Origin: DAOTVS01 sp034436375
GTDB taxonomy: Bacteria > Chloroflexota > Anaerolineae > SpSt-313
Direction: 5' to 3'
Length of the DNA stretch: 20,254 bases
Assembly: GCA_034436375.1 (NCBI GenBank)
Contig: DAOTVS010000045.1
Span: 1 to 20,254 of the forward strand
Below the pieces are notes generated by a model. The model was not told the origin of the DNA, searched no databases, and was given only the letters and a program-made list of their open reading frames with translations. The translations under genes and the position numbers were made by a program. Of this stretch, positions 14,992 through 20,254 are shown one piece after another (positions within the stretch are counted from its first letter, which is position 1; every line of letters starts with the position of its first letter).

Positions 14992-15020
14992 AGAATAGCA
15001 CAAATGTTCTATCTTGTCAA
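14992..15020 (-). promoter_or_regulatory. Promoter of the tail hub-like gene
   Basis: On the minus strand a perfect TTGACA (15015-15020), 17-bp spacer and TATTCT (14992-14997). Transcription begins near 14985, about 100 nt before the ATG at 14887. The local sequence is AT-rich compared with its surroundings. Confidence 0.75.
14995..15012. promoter_or_regulatory. 18-bp palindromic operator-like site in the spacer and -10 box
   Basis: Read on the minus strand the site is ATAGAACATTTGTGCTAT: half-sites ATAGAACA and TGTGCTAT with one mismatched pair besides the central TT. It lies between the -35 and -10 boxes and overlaps three bases of the -10, the normal place for a repressor. The core GAAC-N4-GTGC is one base from GAAC-N4-GTTC, the LexA box core of Gram-positive-type bacteria. 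The regulator is an inference. Confidence 0.5.
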
Positions 15021-15061
15021 GAGGGAGAAAGACCACCCCCGGATAGGGCCTGCCCGAAGCG

Positions 15062-15850
15062 CTAATGCGCCATCTCGGTCTGCTTAACCTCTTCGATAGC
15101 CTGCTCAGGGCCGACCTGTTGAGCACGCTCGAGCACATGGCGGTAAGCGCTCAGGACCTTGACTGTCGCCTCATCCGCTTCGGATTTGGCCGCATCGATG
15201 AGATTGGAGAGGGTTTGCAGCGCCTCCGGGCTCATGATCTCCGGGTGGGCCCTCAAGACGTCACGCGATTCATCCCAGGTCGGCACGCTCATAAACTCTT
15301 GCAGGGCGCGCATGAGCGGCGGCAACTCGAAAAAGCTGCGCAACAGTTCATGATACTCACGCAGGTACTGTTCCGCTTCTTTCGCCCCGGCCTGCCGGGC
15401 GCGGCTCATCAGCTCGTCAACATAGTTCAGGGCATCCTCGCTGCGAGAGAGCTCGGGGTGTTCCTTGAGCACACGGTCCAGCTCCTCGGGCGACTGGCTG
15501 TCCAGCAGTTGCCATACCGTCGCCTGTACTGGAGTCGGGCTCTGCGGCCGCAGGGCCTGCAACTGATTGCGACGCGCATCCAGCGTCTGCCGGGCGCGTT
15601 GCTCGGCCTCCTCGAATGCGCGCTCGATGCCGACCGCACGGCTGCGCTCGAGGAGCTCTCGGTGTTCTTCCAGATAATCGGCGACATCGTCACGCTGAGC
15701 CCGGCGATAATCCTCGATATTCTCGGAGAGAAGCGACAGGGCCCGGTCACTGAGGAGGTCTTTGTTCTCCTCCACCGTGCGGCGTGCATCCTCCCAGTCT
15801 TCTGTATTGACAAAACGCTCCAACGCTTGCGCCAGCTTGTCGGTCTGCAT
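15062..15850 (-). CDS. Helical repeat protein of unknown function
   Basis: A 262-residue, highly charged, entirely alpha-helical soluble protein made of three related units, about residues 8-80, 110-171 and 181-254. Each follows the pattern L-x2-hydrophobic ... W/P-E/D-E-x-R-x-V-L-x-E/A-H-P-E-L/I, then a central helix pair, then L-x-E/A-Y/H-R/H-x-L-L-E-R, and in units 1 and 3 a closing V-G-x-E-x-A-x-E-E. Examples are WEDARRTVEENKDLLSDRAL, ELDRVLKEHPELSRSEDAL and WDESRDVLRAHPEIMSPEAL. Units of this style occur, to my knowledge, in large signalling proteins of Chloroflexi and cyanobacteria; here they stand without any catalytic domain, suggesting a scaffold or binding role. ATG 15850 has AAGGAGG 5 nt upstream. 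It diverges from the MFS gene; the tail-like gene downstream has its own promoter. Confidence 0.7.
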   Translation of the reverse strand: MQTDKLAQALERFVNTEDWEDARRTVEENKDLLSDRALSLLSENIEDYRRAQRDDVADYLEEHRELLERSRAVGIERAFEEAEQRARQTLDARRNQLQALRPQSPTPVQATVWQLLDSQSPEELDRVLKEHPELSRSEDALNYVDELMSRARQAGAKEAEQYLREYHELLRSFFELPPLMRALQEFMSVPTWDESRDVLRAHPEIMSPEALQTLSNLIDAAKSEADEATVKVLSAYRHVLERAQQVGPEQAIEEVKQTEMAH

Positions 15851-15943
15851 GATACCCTCCTTCTTCTGCCGGTACTGCCGGTGCAGTGGCTAGGGTATGC
15901 GAGCAAGGGTTGGGCCACGGGCAAACAGGGCAACAGGGCCACA

Positions 15944-15972
15944 TTGACCGGTGGAGAGAGCACGTTTATAAT
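15944..15972 (+). promoter_or_regulatory. Promoter of the MFS transporter gene
   Basis: TTGACC (15944-15949), 17-bp spacer, perfect TATAAT (15967-15972). Transcription begins near 15979, so a GTG start at 15984 would be almost leaderless; this favours TTG 16029. Confidence 0.75.
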
Positions 15973-16028
15973 CGGCTGCAGGTGTGCACGGGGCCCTTGT
16001 CTTCGGGCTCTTTGAAGGGGATGCACTG

Positions 16029-17294
16029 TTGGATTCCAGCGAACTCTCGCCTCAGGCACTGCAACGCAACTACTGGCTCGGCGTGCTCAATGGCGCCGCT
16101 TACCGACTGTCGCTTGCCCTGCTCGATGGGGCGATTGTGCTGCCCTGGTTCGTCAGCCAGATCACATCGTCCAAGGTCGTCATTGGGCTCTTACTGCCGA
16201 TTCAGAATGGCGGCTGGTTCCTGCCGCAACTCTTTCTATCGCGCTACCTCCAGCGGCAGCGGCGCCGGGTGCCTTTTTACAACGTGGCAAGCAACCTGCG
16301 CGTGCTCTGTTGGCTGGCGCTGGCCGCCGGCCCATTCTTGTTAGGCCCCGCGCACCTGCAGGCCCTGCTGGCCCTGGTGCTCATCGCCTTTACTGGTTTC
16401 TGGCTGATTGGGGGTGCGACCGGGCTCGCCTTCTCGGACCTGGTGGCGCAGGGGGTTGACCCCTCGCGCCGGGGCTCTTTCTTCGCCTGGCGCAACCTCA
16501 CGGGTGGCCTGTTGGCGGTTGCGGGCAGCCTGTTTGTTTCTCGCGTCATCAGCTCGGGGTTTGGGCTGGCGTTTCCCCGCAACTTTGGCTTGCTGGCGGT
16601 TGTGAACCTGGGGGTTCTCGCCGTCATGTTCTATTCACTCTCCTTTTGGAAGGAAACTGACCGCGTCCCTCCCATTGACAAGACGCCCGGCCTGGGCCAT
16701 TCCGTATCCATCATCCTGCGGCGCGATCGCACCCTGCGCGGTTTCCTGCTCACGCGCATCCTGTTCATTGGGGCAAGCGTTACCACCTCGTTTTTTGTCG
16801 TGCAAGCAGCCGAGCTGGGTGGGCCGCAGCGCTTGAACGGGCTCTTCCTGGTGATCTACACACTCAGCGAGCTGGCGTCTAACCTGATGTGGGGTTGGGT
16901 TAGCGATCATCTCAGCAACAAGCTGCTGCTGGGGCTCACCGGCGGCCTGGCCCTGGCGCAGAACCTGCTGGCAACCGTCTTTCAACCCTCCTGGCCCCCG
17001 GCCCTCTACCTGTTGATCTTTGTCATGATGGGGCTGATCCAGAGCGGCGGCATGGTCGGCAGCCTGAACCTTCTGCTCGAAGTCTCCGACCCGCGAGAAC
17101 GATCACTCTATGTGGGGTTGGCCAATACGGTGATGGGGGTCGCCACCCTGGCGCTGCCCCTCTGCGGCGTGATCGCTCAGATCTGGGGGCTACGCCCGCT
17201 CTTTGCCCTGGCCGCAGGGCTGGCCCTGGCGGGGTTGGCCAGCCTCGGCGCCTGGCCGGATCCTCGGGCCAGTGCGAAGAGATTGGAGGCCTGA
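16029..17294 (+). CDS. Major facilitator superfamily transporter
   Basis: A 421-residue inner-membrane protein with about twelve hydrophobic helices, full length for an MFS permease. Loop 2-3 reads SRYLQRQRRRVPFYN, a basic cytosolic loop; the matching loop after helix 8 reads WGWVSDHLSNKLLLG, the degenerate MFS signature (G-x3-D-x-R/K). Both halves have small-residue-rich helices. The substrate cannot be deduced; proteins with this sequence style are usually unassigned sugar or drug permeases. I chose TTG at 16029 (MDSSELSPQALQRNYW) because GAAGGGG lies 8 nt upstream and the promoter places the transcript start at about 15979. GTG at 15984 is in frame but has no ribosome site and would add 15 residues. 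The gene is not in an operon. Confidence 0.85.
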   Translation: MDSSELSPQALQRNYWLGVLNGAAYRLSLALLDGAIVLPWFVSQITSSKVVIGLLLPIQNGGWFLPQLFLSRYLQRQRRRVPFYNVASNLRVLCWLALAAGPFLLGPAHLQALLALVLIAFTGFWLIGGATGLAFSDLVAQGVDPSRRGSFFAWRNLTGGLLAVAGSLFVSRVISSGFGLAFPRNFGLLAVVNLGVLAVMFYSLSFWKETDRVPPIDKTPGLGHSVSIILRRDRTLRGFLLTRILFIGASVTTSFFVVQAAELGGPQRLNGLFLVIYTLSELASNLMWGWVSDHLSNKLLLGLTGGLALAQNLLATVFQPSWPPALYLLIFVMMGLIQSGGMVGSLNLLLEVSDPRERSLYVGLANTVMGVATLALPLCGVIAQIWGLRPLFALAAGLALAGLASLGAWPDPRASAKRLEA

Positions 17295-17326
17295 CGTTGG
17301 TTACAAATACGGCCAAAAACGCCAAT

Positions 17327-17355
17327 TTGCGCGGGTAGAAGAACCGTGCTATAGT
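17327..17355 (+). promoter_or_regulatory. Cold-shock gene promoter
   Basis: TTGCGC (17327-17332), 17-bp spacer, TATAGT (17350-17355), 33 bp after the MFS stop. Transcription begins near 17362. Confidence 0.65.
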
Positions 17356-17361
17356 CCTCAG

Positions 17362-17527
17362 GTAATTGCTGTCAGGCTCTGTTCCGCAGTTCCAATCAAC
17401 CGCTCGGGCCGACGCCTGGGCGGTTTGCATTTGGATGGCAGGGCAGCTCTCTCCAGAGCAAGACGCCGGCGCCGAGGGACGAGCAGGACGCACAGGTGGG
17501 TTCCACAGGAAAGGACAGATCGAAAGC
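17362..17527 (+). promoter_or_regulatory. Long 5' leader of the cold-shock gene
   Basis: About 165 nt of transcribed but untranslated sequence separates the promoter from the start codon. Long structured leaders are known to control cspA-type mRNA by temperature. GC-rich pairing segments (GGGCCGACGCCTGGGCGG, GACGCCGGCGCCGAGG) are visible; no known cold-shock box is recognised. Confidence 0.5.
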
Positions 17528-17737
17528 ATGGCAGAGCGTATCATCGGCACGGTCAAGTGGTTCAACACGACCAAGGGCTACGGTTTCATCTCCCGTGAGG
17601 GCGGCAAGGACGTTTTTGTCCACTATTCCGCCATCCAGGGGGAAGGCTTCCGTAACCTCGAGGAGGGGCAGCAGGTCGAGTTTGAAATCGAAGATACTCC
17701 CCGCGGCCCACAGGCTGCCAACGTTACCAAGGCGTAA
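17528..17737 (+). CDS. Cold-shock domain protein (CspA family)
   Basis: A 69-residue single-domain OB-fold nucleic-acid chaperone of standard length. RNP1 is KGYGFIS (about residues 16-22) and RNP2 is VFVHYSAI (about 29-36); the opening GTVKWFNTTKG and the closing GPQAANVTKA are typical. It binds single-stranded RNA and DNA and melts mRNA structure in the cytosol. The start is ATG 17528; the nearest ribosome-like sequence, AAAGGA, is about 12 nt upstream and weak, so translation may depend on leader structure. The gene has its own promoter and terminator. Confidence 0.96.
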   Translation: MAERIIGTVKWFNTTKGYGFISREGGKDVFVHYSAIQGEGFRNLEEGQQVEFEIEDTPRGPQAANVTKA

Positions 17738-17759
17738 CGACATAATCCAGCATTCTACT

Positions 17760-17789
17760 AGCCCCGGCGCTCTCACGCCGGGGCTTTTT
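17760..17789 (+). terminator. Rho-independent terminator of the cold-shock gene
   Basis: A 10-bp stem, AGCCCCGGCG with CGCCGGGGCT, encloses CTCTCA and runs into TTTTT, 22 bp past the stop codon. Confidence 0.93.
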
Positions 17790-17976
17790 CTGTGCCCCAG
17801 CCCAATCCGCCCTGCCCTTTTCGTGGCCCGCAGTTTGCTGAACACTATGGCACAGCAAAGGCCCAGACCAATGCTGAGAGCCAAACCGAATCCAGGATGG
17901 GACCTGCATGCGTGTGCCCTTGAGGACCGTGAGTCCCGCCGTGGATTCGGTATCATTGCGCGAGAAGGAGCCTCGC

Positions 17977-18999
17977 ATGAGCATTTCAAGCCGTGTTCGG
18001 CAACTCCTGACGGCGCTGGGGGCGGGTTACCTGGGCCTGTCGGCCTGGAATGGTTGGGTCTGGCGGCGCACACGGAACCTCAGCTTCCCCGCGCCCCTGG
18101 ACGGCGAAGCCAATACTTACCTGTGGCCTGGGGGGATGATCTATTATACACAGCGCGGCCGCAGTGATGCCGAACCGGTCGTGCTGGTGCATGGCATCTA
18201 TGCCGGCGCCGACAGCCACGAGTGGCGCGGGATCTTCGAGGGGCTGGCCGAGCGCTATCAGGTCTATGCCTATGACCTTCTGGGCTTTGGCCACTCAGCG
18301 CATCCCTACCTGCGTTACTCGGGGCCGCTCTACGTGCGCCTGCTGATCGATTTCCTGCGCGCTGTGGTCCGGCGCCCGGCCACTGTGGTGGCCAGCTCGC
18401 TCTCTGGCGGGCATGCCATCCGGGCGGCCAGCGAAGCGCCTGACCTGATCAGGCGGCTGATCCTGGAGGCCCCTACGGGGCAGGTCGGCCGGATGGTGGA
18501 GCCAAGCGCGGGGCAGCAAGCACTCTACCTGGCGGCCAATGTGTTGCCCGACCTCGGTGAAGGCCTGCGCAACCTGATCGCCACCCGCACATACATCCGC
18601 TCCTACCTGGCCAGCCAGGCCTATTACGATCCCTCACGCATCAGCGATGAGACGGTGAATCACGGTTATATCTCAGCGCACCAACCTGGAGGGCAGTATC
18701 CCCTGGTCGCCTTCCTTTCCGGCCATCTGAATGTGCCCATCGATGATGCCCTGCGCTCGCTCAGCCAGCCCATATCGCTTATCTGGGGGCGACAGGCCAA
18801 GGTTACCCCGCTCAGCGACGCCAGGCGCCTGCTGCAGCTGCAGCCCCGTGCCCGGCTGCACGTGATGGAGCAGACGGGGCTCGATGCCGCTCAGGAGCGG
18901 CCGCAGGAGTTCCTGCGCATCGTCGAGGACGTGCTGGCGGGCCGCGAGGCCGGCGCCGTGAGCGAGCAGCAACTGGCCGAGATGGCACAGCAGGCATAA
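17977..18999 (+). CDS. Alpha/beta-hydrolase-fold protein with degraded catalytic triad
   Basis: A 340-residue protein. A hydrophobic N-terminal helix (about residues 8-28) may anchor it to the membrane. The fold is clear: VVLVHGIYAGADSHEW (oxyanion loop), YAYDLLGFGHSAHP, the nucleophile elbow VVASSLSGGHAI, PISLIWGRQAKVTPLSDARRL and ERPQEFLRIVEDVL. Unlike active relatives, the elbow G-x-S-x-G reads A-x-S-x-S, the acid after LIWGRQ is Ala (Q-A-K-V-T-P where Q-D is usual), and the C-terminal G-H is G-L (TGLDAAQERPQEF). The serine remains. It may be a non-enzymatic binding protein, or use residues I cannot place. ATG 17977 has AAGGAG 6 nt upstream; the open frame to 17908 has no ribosome site. 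It is monocistronic after the cold-shock terminator. Confidence 0.82.
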   Translation: MSISSRVRQLLTALGAGYLGLSAWNGWVWRRTRNLSFPAPLDGEANTYLWPGGMIYYTQRGRSDAEPVVLVHGIYAGADSHEWRGIFEGLAERYQVYAYDLLGFGHSAHPYLRYSGPLYVRLLIDFLRAVVRRPATVVASSLSGGHAIRAASEAPDLIRRLILEAPTGQVGRMVEPSAGQQALYLAANVLPDLGEGLRNLIATRTYIRSYLASQAYYDPSRISDETVNHGYISAHQPGGQYPLVAFLSGHLNVPIDDALRSLSQPISLIWGRQAKVTPLSDARRLLQLQPRARLHVMEQTGLDAAQERPQEFLRIVEDVLAGREAGAVSEQQLAEMAQQA

Positions 19000-19185
19000 G
19001 AACACCGCACGCTGCCGGCTCACAATGAGGGGCACTCTGGGATGGGGCGAGCCTCAGAATGCAGGCTCTGGTAGCCTCTGGCGGGGCGCCCTCACCCCTG
19101 TGCCCTCTTCCGCGTTGGTGCGGACCCGGCCCTGTGAAGCGCCGGAGAGGGAAACCATCGGTCCAGGGTATGCTCCTTTCTGGAA

Positions 19186-19267
19186 GTGCATCCAGGATCC
19201 GTATGCGCCGCCCGGGTTGCAGCCGGCCATTCCGTCATGCTGCTGCCCGGCCTCAACCCGGGAGAGG
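19186..19267 (+). repeat. Dispersed 83-bp intergenic repeat, family 2 copy 2
   Basis: Begins GTGCATCCAGGATCCGTATG and ends CCTCAACCCGGGAGAGG. It matches the minus strand of 3724-3806 along its whole length with one single-base gap. Both copies are intergenic and lie near a promoter region. Confidence 0.75.
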
Positions 19268-19291
19268 GGGTCAGGGCATGCCCTGACCCCC
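19266..19291. repeat. 26-bp perfect palindrome
   Basis: GGGGGTCAGGGCA is followed at once by its exact complement, with no loop. It overlaps the end of repeat family 2 copy 2. It is absent at the corresponding end of copy 1. Confidence 0.8.
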
Positions 19292-19425
19292 AAAAGGCCC
19301 TGTACCGGGGTAACGCGAAGCGTAGAGCCCAGTTGCCAGGGCAGAGCGCCTCTGACGGCAGCCCGCTGGCCGTGAACTCGCTGACGCATTTTGGGTGCCC
19401 CCTCTCGACCTCTCGACCAGCAACC

Positions 19426-19454
19426 TTGACAGGAACCGGCTTTCCCTGTATACT
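19426..19454 (+). promoter_or_regulatory. Upstream promoter of the tRNA-tuf operon
   Basis: Perfect TTGACA (19426-19431), 17-bp spacer, TATACT (19449-19454). It reads toward the tRNA-Thr gene about 120 bp ahead of it. Confidence 0.7.
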
Positions 19455-19533
19455 CCCCAGCGCATCTGCACGTGGCAATGGGCGCGCGGGCAGCGTGGGG
19501 GCGCCTGGGAACAATGCCAAGCGGCGCTCCTAT

Positions 19534-19561
19534 TTGACGCCCGGCACGGTTATGGTATAAT
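19534..19561 (+). promoter_or_regulatory. Proximal promoter of the tRNA-tuf operon
   Basis: TTGACG (19534-19539), 16-bp spacer, perfect TATAAT (19556-19561), 12 bp before the first tRNA base. Confidence 0.75.
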
Positions 19562-19573
19562 AGACTCTTGCGT

Positions 19574-19646
19574 GCCGACGTAGCTCAAACGGCAGAGCAG
19601 CGGTTTTGTAAACCGCTTGTTGCGGGTTCAAGTCCCACCGTCGGCT
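19574..19646 (+). tRNA. tRNA-Thr (anticodon TGT)
   Basis: Acceptor GCCGACG/CGTCGGC, D-arm GCTC/GAGC, anticodon arm GCGGT-TTTGTAA-ACCGC with anticodon TGT. The T-stem GCGGG/CCCAC contains one C:A mismatch. Discriminator T; no encoded CCA. Confidence 0.93.
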
Positions 19647-19722
19647 CTGGACTGCGGAGCCGGCCTGCAGATTGGCCCGCAGGCGCCGTCGACCCGTAGA
19701 TCTCTGGTAGACGGTATAACAT

Positions 19723-19804
19723 GGGCAGGTACCCAAGTGGCTAAAGGGGACTGACTGTAAATCAGTTGGCTCAGCCTTCGGAGGTTCGAATCCTTCCCTG
19801 CCCA
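19723..19804 (+). tRNA. tRNA-Tyr (anticodon GTA)
   Basis: Acceptor GGGCAGG/CCTGCCC, anticodon arm ACTGA-CTGTAAA-TCAGT with anticodon GTA, a long variable arm TTGGCTCAGCCTTC, and T-arm GGAGG-TTCGAAT-CCTTC. The 82-nt length and long arm are typical of bacterial tRNA-Tyr. No encoded CCA. Confidence 0.95.
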
Positions 19805-19815
19805 CTCGGCGTGAG

Positions 19816-19956
19816 ACGTGATACGTAATGCGTAAGGCCGCCATGGCAGAAGGCCTGACGCTTGCGGTGGGTTCTGCCATGGCGAGCGCCACGAATTGCC
19901 GCAGTTGTTCCGCCGTGGCAGTCTTGCGTTTTACGCATCACGTTTTACGTATCACG
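19816..19956. repeat. Intergenic hairpin element, family 1 copy C, inside the tRNA-tuf operon
   Basis: The best-preserved copy. The left arm ACGTGATACGTAATGCGTAA matches the complement of the right arm, which reads CGTGATACGTAA then AACGTGATGCGTAA; the right arm has one extra 7-nt unit. An inner perfect 12-bp inverted repeat GCCATGGCAGAA (19840-19851) pairs with 19872-19883. The centre ACGAATTGCCGCAG and CCGCCGTGGCAGTC matches copy A. Confidence 0.7.
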
Positions 19957-19964
19957 AGTCGCCT

Positions 19965-20037
19965 GCCCACGTAGCTCAGCAGGTAGAGCACGTTCTTGGT
20001 AAGAACGGGGTCATCGGTTCGAGTCCGATCGTGGGCT
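19965..20037 (+). tRNA. tRNA-Thr (anticodon GGT)
   Basis: Acceptor GCCCACG/CGTGGGC, D-arm GCTC/GAGC, anticodon arm CGTTC-TTGGTAA-GAACG with anticodon GGT, T-arm ATCGG-TTCGAGT-CCGAT. Discriminator T; no encoded CCA. It lies 63 bp before tuf. Confidence 0.95.
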
Positions 20038-20100
20038 TCAGGGACGCGCCTTTGTTAGCGAGAGCTAGGCGTCGGGATTGTTTAAGGAGGACGTAGCAGA

Positions 20101-20254
20101 ATGGCGAAGGCCAAGTTTGAGCGAACCAAGCCACACTTGAATGTGGGTACGATTGGTCACATTGACCATGGGAAGACGACGCTGACGGCGGCGATCACCA
20201 AGACGCTGTCCTTGAAGGGGTGGGCTAACTTCCGCGCCTTTGACAGCATTGACA
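20101..20254 (+). CDS. tuf: Elongation factor Tu, partial (C-terminus beyond the right edge)
   Basis: The visible 51 residues, beginning MAKAKFERTKPHLNVGTIGH, are the canonical N-terminus of EF-Tu, the GTPase that brings aminoacyl-tRNA to the ribosome. The P-loop is GHIDHGKT (residues 19-26) and is intact, with isoleucine in the usual valine position. ATG 20101 has AAGGAGG 10 nt upstream, a slightly long spacing. It is the last visible gene of a tRNA-Thr, tRNA-Tyr, tRNA-Thr, tuf cluster, the layout of the classical thrU-tyrU-glyT-thrT-tufB operon without the glycine tRNA, so it is probably co-transcribed from the two promoters before the first tRNA. Confidence 0.97.
   Translation, partial: MAKAKFERTKPHLNVGTIGHIDHGKTTLTAAITKTLSLKGWANFRAFDSID

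Larger units (their letters stand above)
19000..19573. other. Gene-free 574-bp gap ahead of the tRNA-tuf operon
   Basis: No frame here looks coding. The gap holds a small stem GAGCCT...AGGCTC (19049-19068), the second copy of the 83-bp repeat (19186-19267), a 26-bp perfect palindrome (19266-19291) and two promoters reading toward the tRNAs (19426, 19534), each listed separately. Confidence 0.6.

Noticed and set aside
15065..16015. Rightward 316-residue open frame over the helical repeat gene
   Set aside because: The leftward frame shows three internal repeats and AAGGAGG before its ATG; the rightward frame has neither.
15984..16028. GTG start at 15984 for the MFS gene
   Set aside because: It lies about 5 nt from the predicted transcription start and has no ribosome site, while TTG 16029 has GAAGGGG at 8 nt.
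1..20254. CRISPR array, insertion sequence or prophage
   Set aside because: No regularly spaced identical repeats, no transposase or integrase frame and no head, portal or terminase genes are seen; only one tail-like gene exists.

Overview
This is a GC-rich window from a free-living bacterium. Gene style suggests a Chloroflexota (Anaerolineae-like) chromosome: a sigma-70 promoter grammar that is almost invariant (TTGACA-like, 17 bp, TATAAT-like), strong AAGGAGG ribosome sites, tRNA genes without an encoded CCA, a KaiC-like tandem ATPase, and a tRNA-Thr / tRNA-Tyr / tRNA-Thr / tuf cluster. The phylum is an inference from gene style only. I see no CRISPR array, rRNA, intact insertion sequence or integrase.

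Layout. 1-3720 is a leftward block: a polytopic GT-C-like membrane protein, an iron-type alcohol dehydrogenase 13 bp behind it, then (after an intergenic hairpin element) the start of a cupin protein that runs off the left edge. 3722-4208 has no gene; it holds one copy of an 83-bp dispersed repeat, a strong hairpin and a tract crowded with GATG words. 4209-4808 is an ECF sigma factor without a recognisable anti-sigma partner. 5129-5806 is a sortase, divergent from a FtsB/DivIC-like septum protein (5983-6378) with back-to-back promoters. 6477-6785 is a methionine tRNA cluster, fMet-Met-terminator-fMet, with two identical initiator genes. A tandem KaiC-like ATPase (leftward) and an M20 peptidase (rightward) follow, diverging at 8360/8484. 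9964-10515 is a flavodoxin-fold reductase, then a 73-nt almost perfect fold-back, then a GH127 glycosidase (10894-12849).

The GH127 gene overlaps tail-to-tail with a 689-residue protein (12818-14887) whose C-terminal half looks like a phage tail hub and whose N-terminal half looks like a beta-propeller. It has a textbook promoter with an 18-bp palindrome (LexA-like core) between and over the -35/-10 boxes. Next come a three-repeat helical protein, an MFS transporter, a cold-shock protein with a long leader, an alpha/beta-hydrolase-fold protein that has lost two of three triad residues, and finally the tRNA-tuf operon, which runs off the right edge.

Most genes are ordinary housekeeping or accessory genes without an obvious shared pathway. 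The most unusual content lies between genes or in orphan genes: the solitary tail-like gene with its operator-like palindrome, two families of dispersed intergenic elements (one copy sits inside the tRNA-tuf operon), the giant fold-back, the GATG tract behind the sigma factor, and the triad-less hydrolase. I do not see one clear multi-gene novel system; the operator-controlled orphan tail gene is the best candidate for something undescribed.
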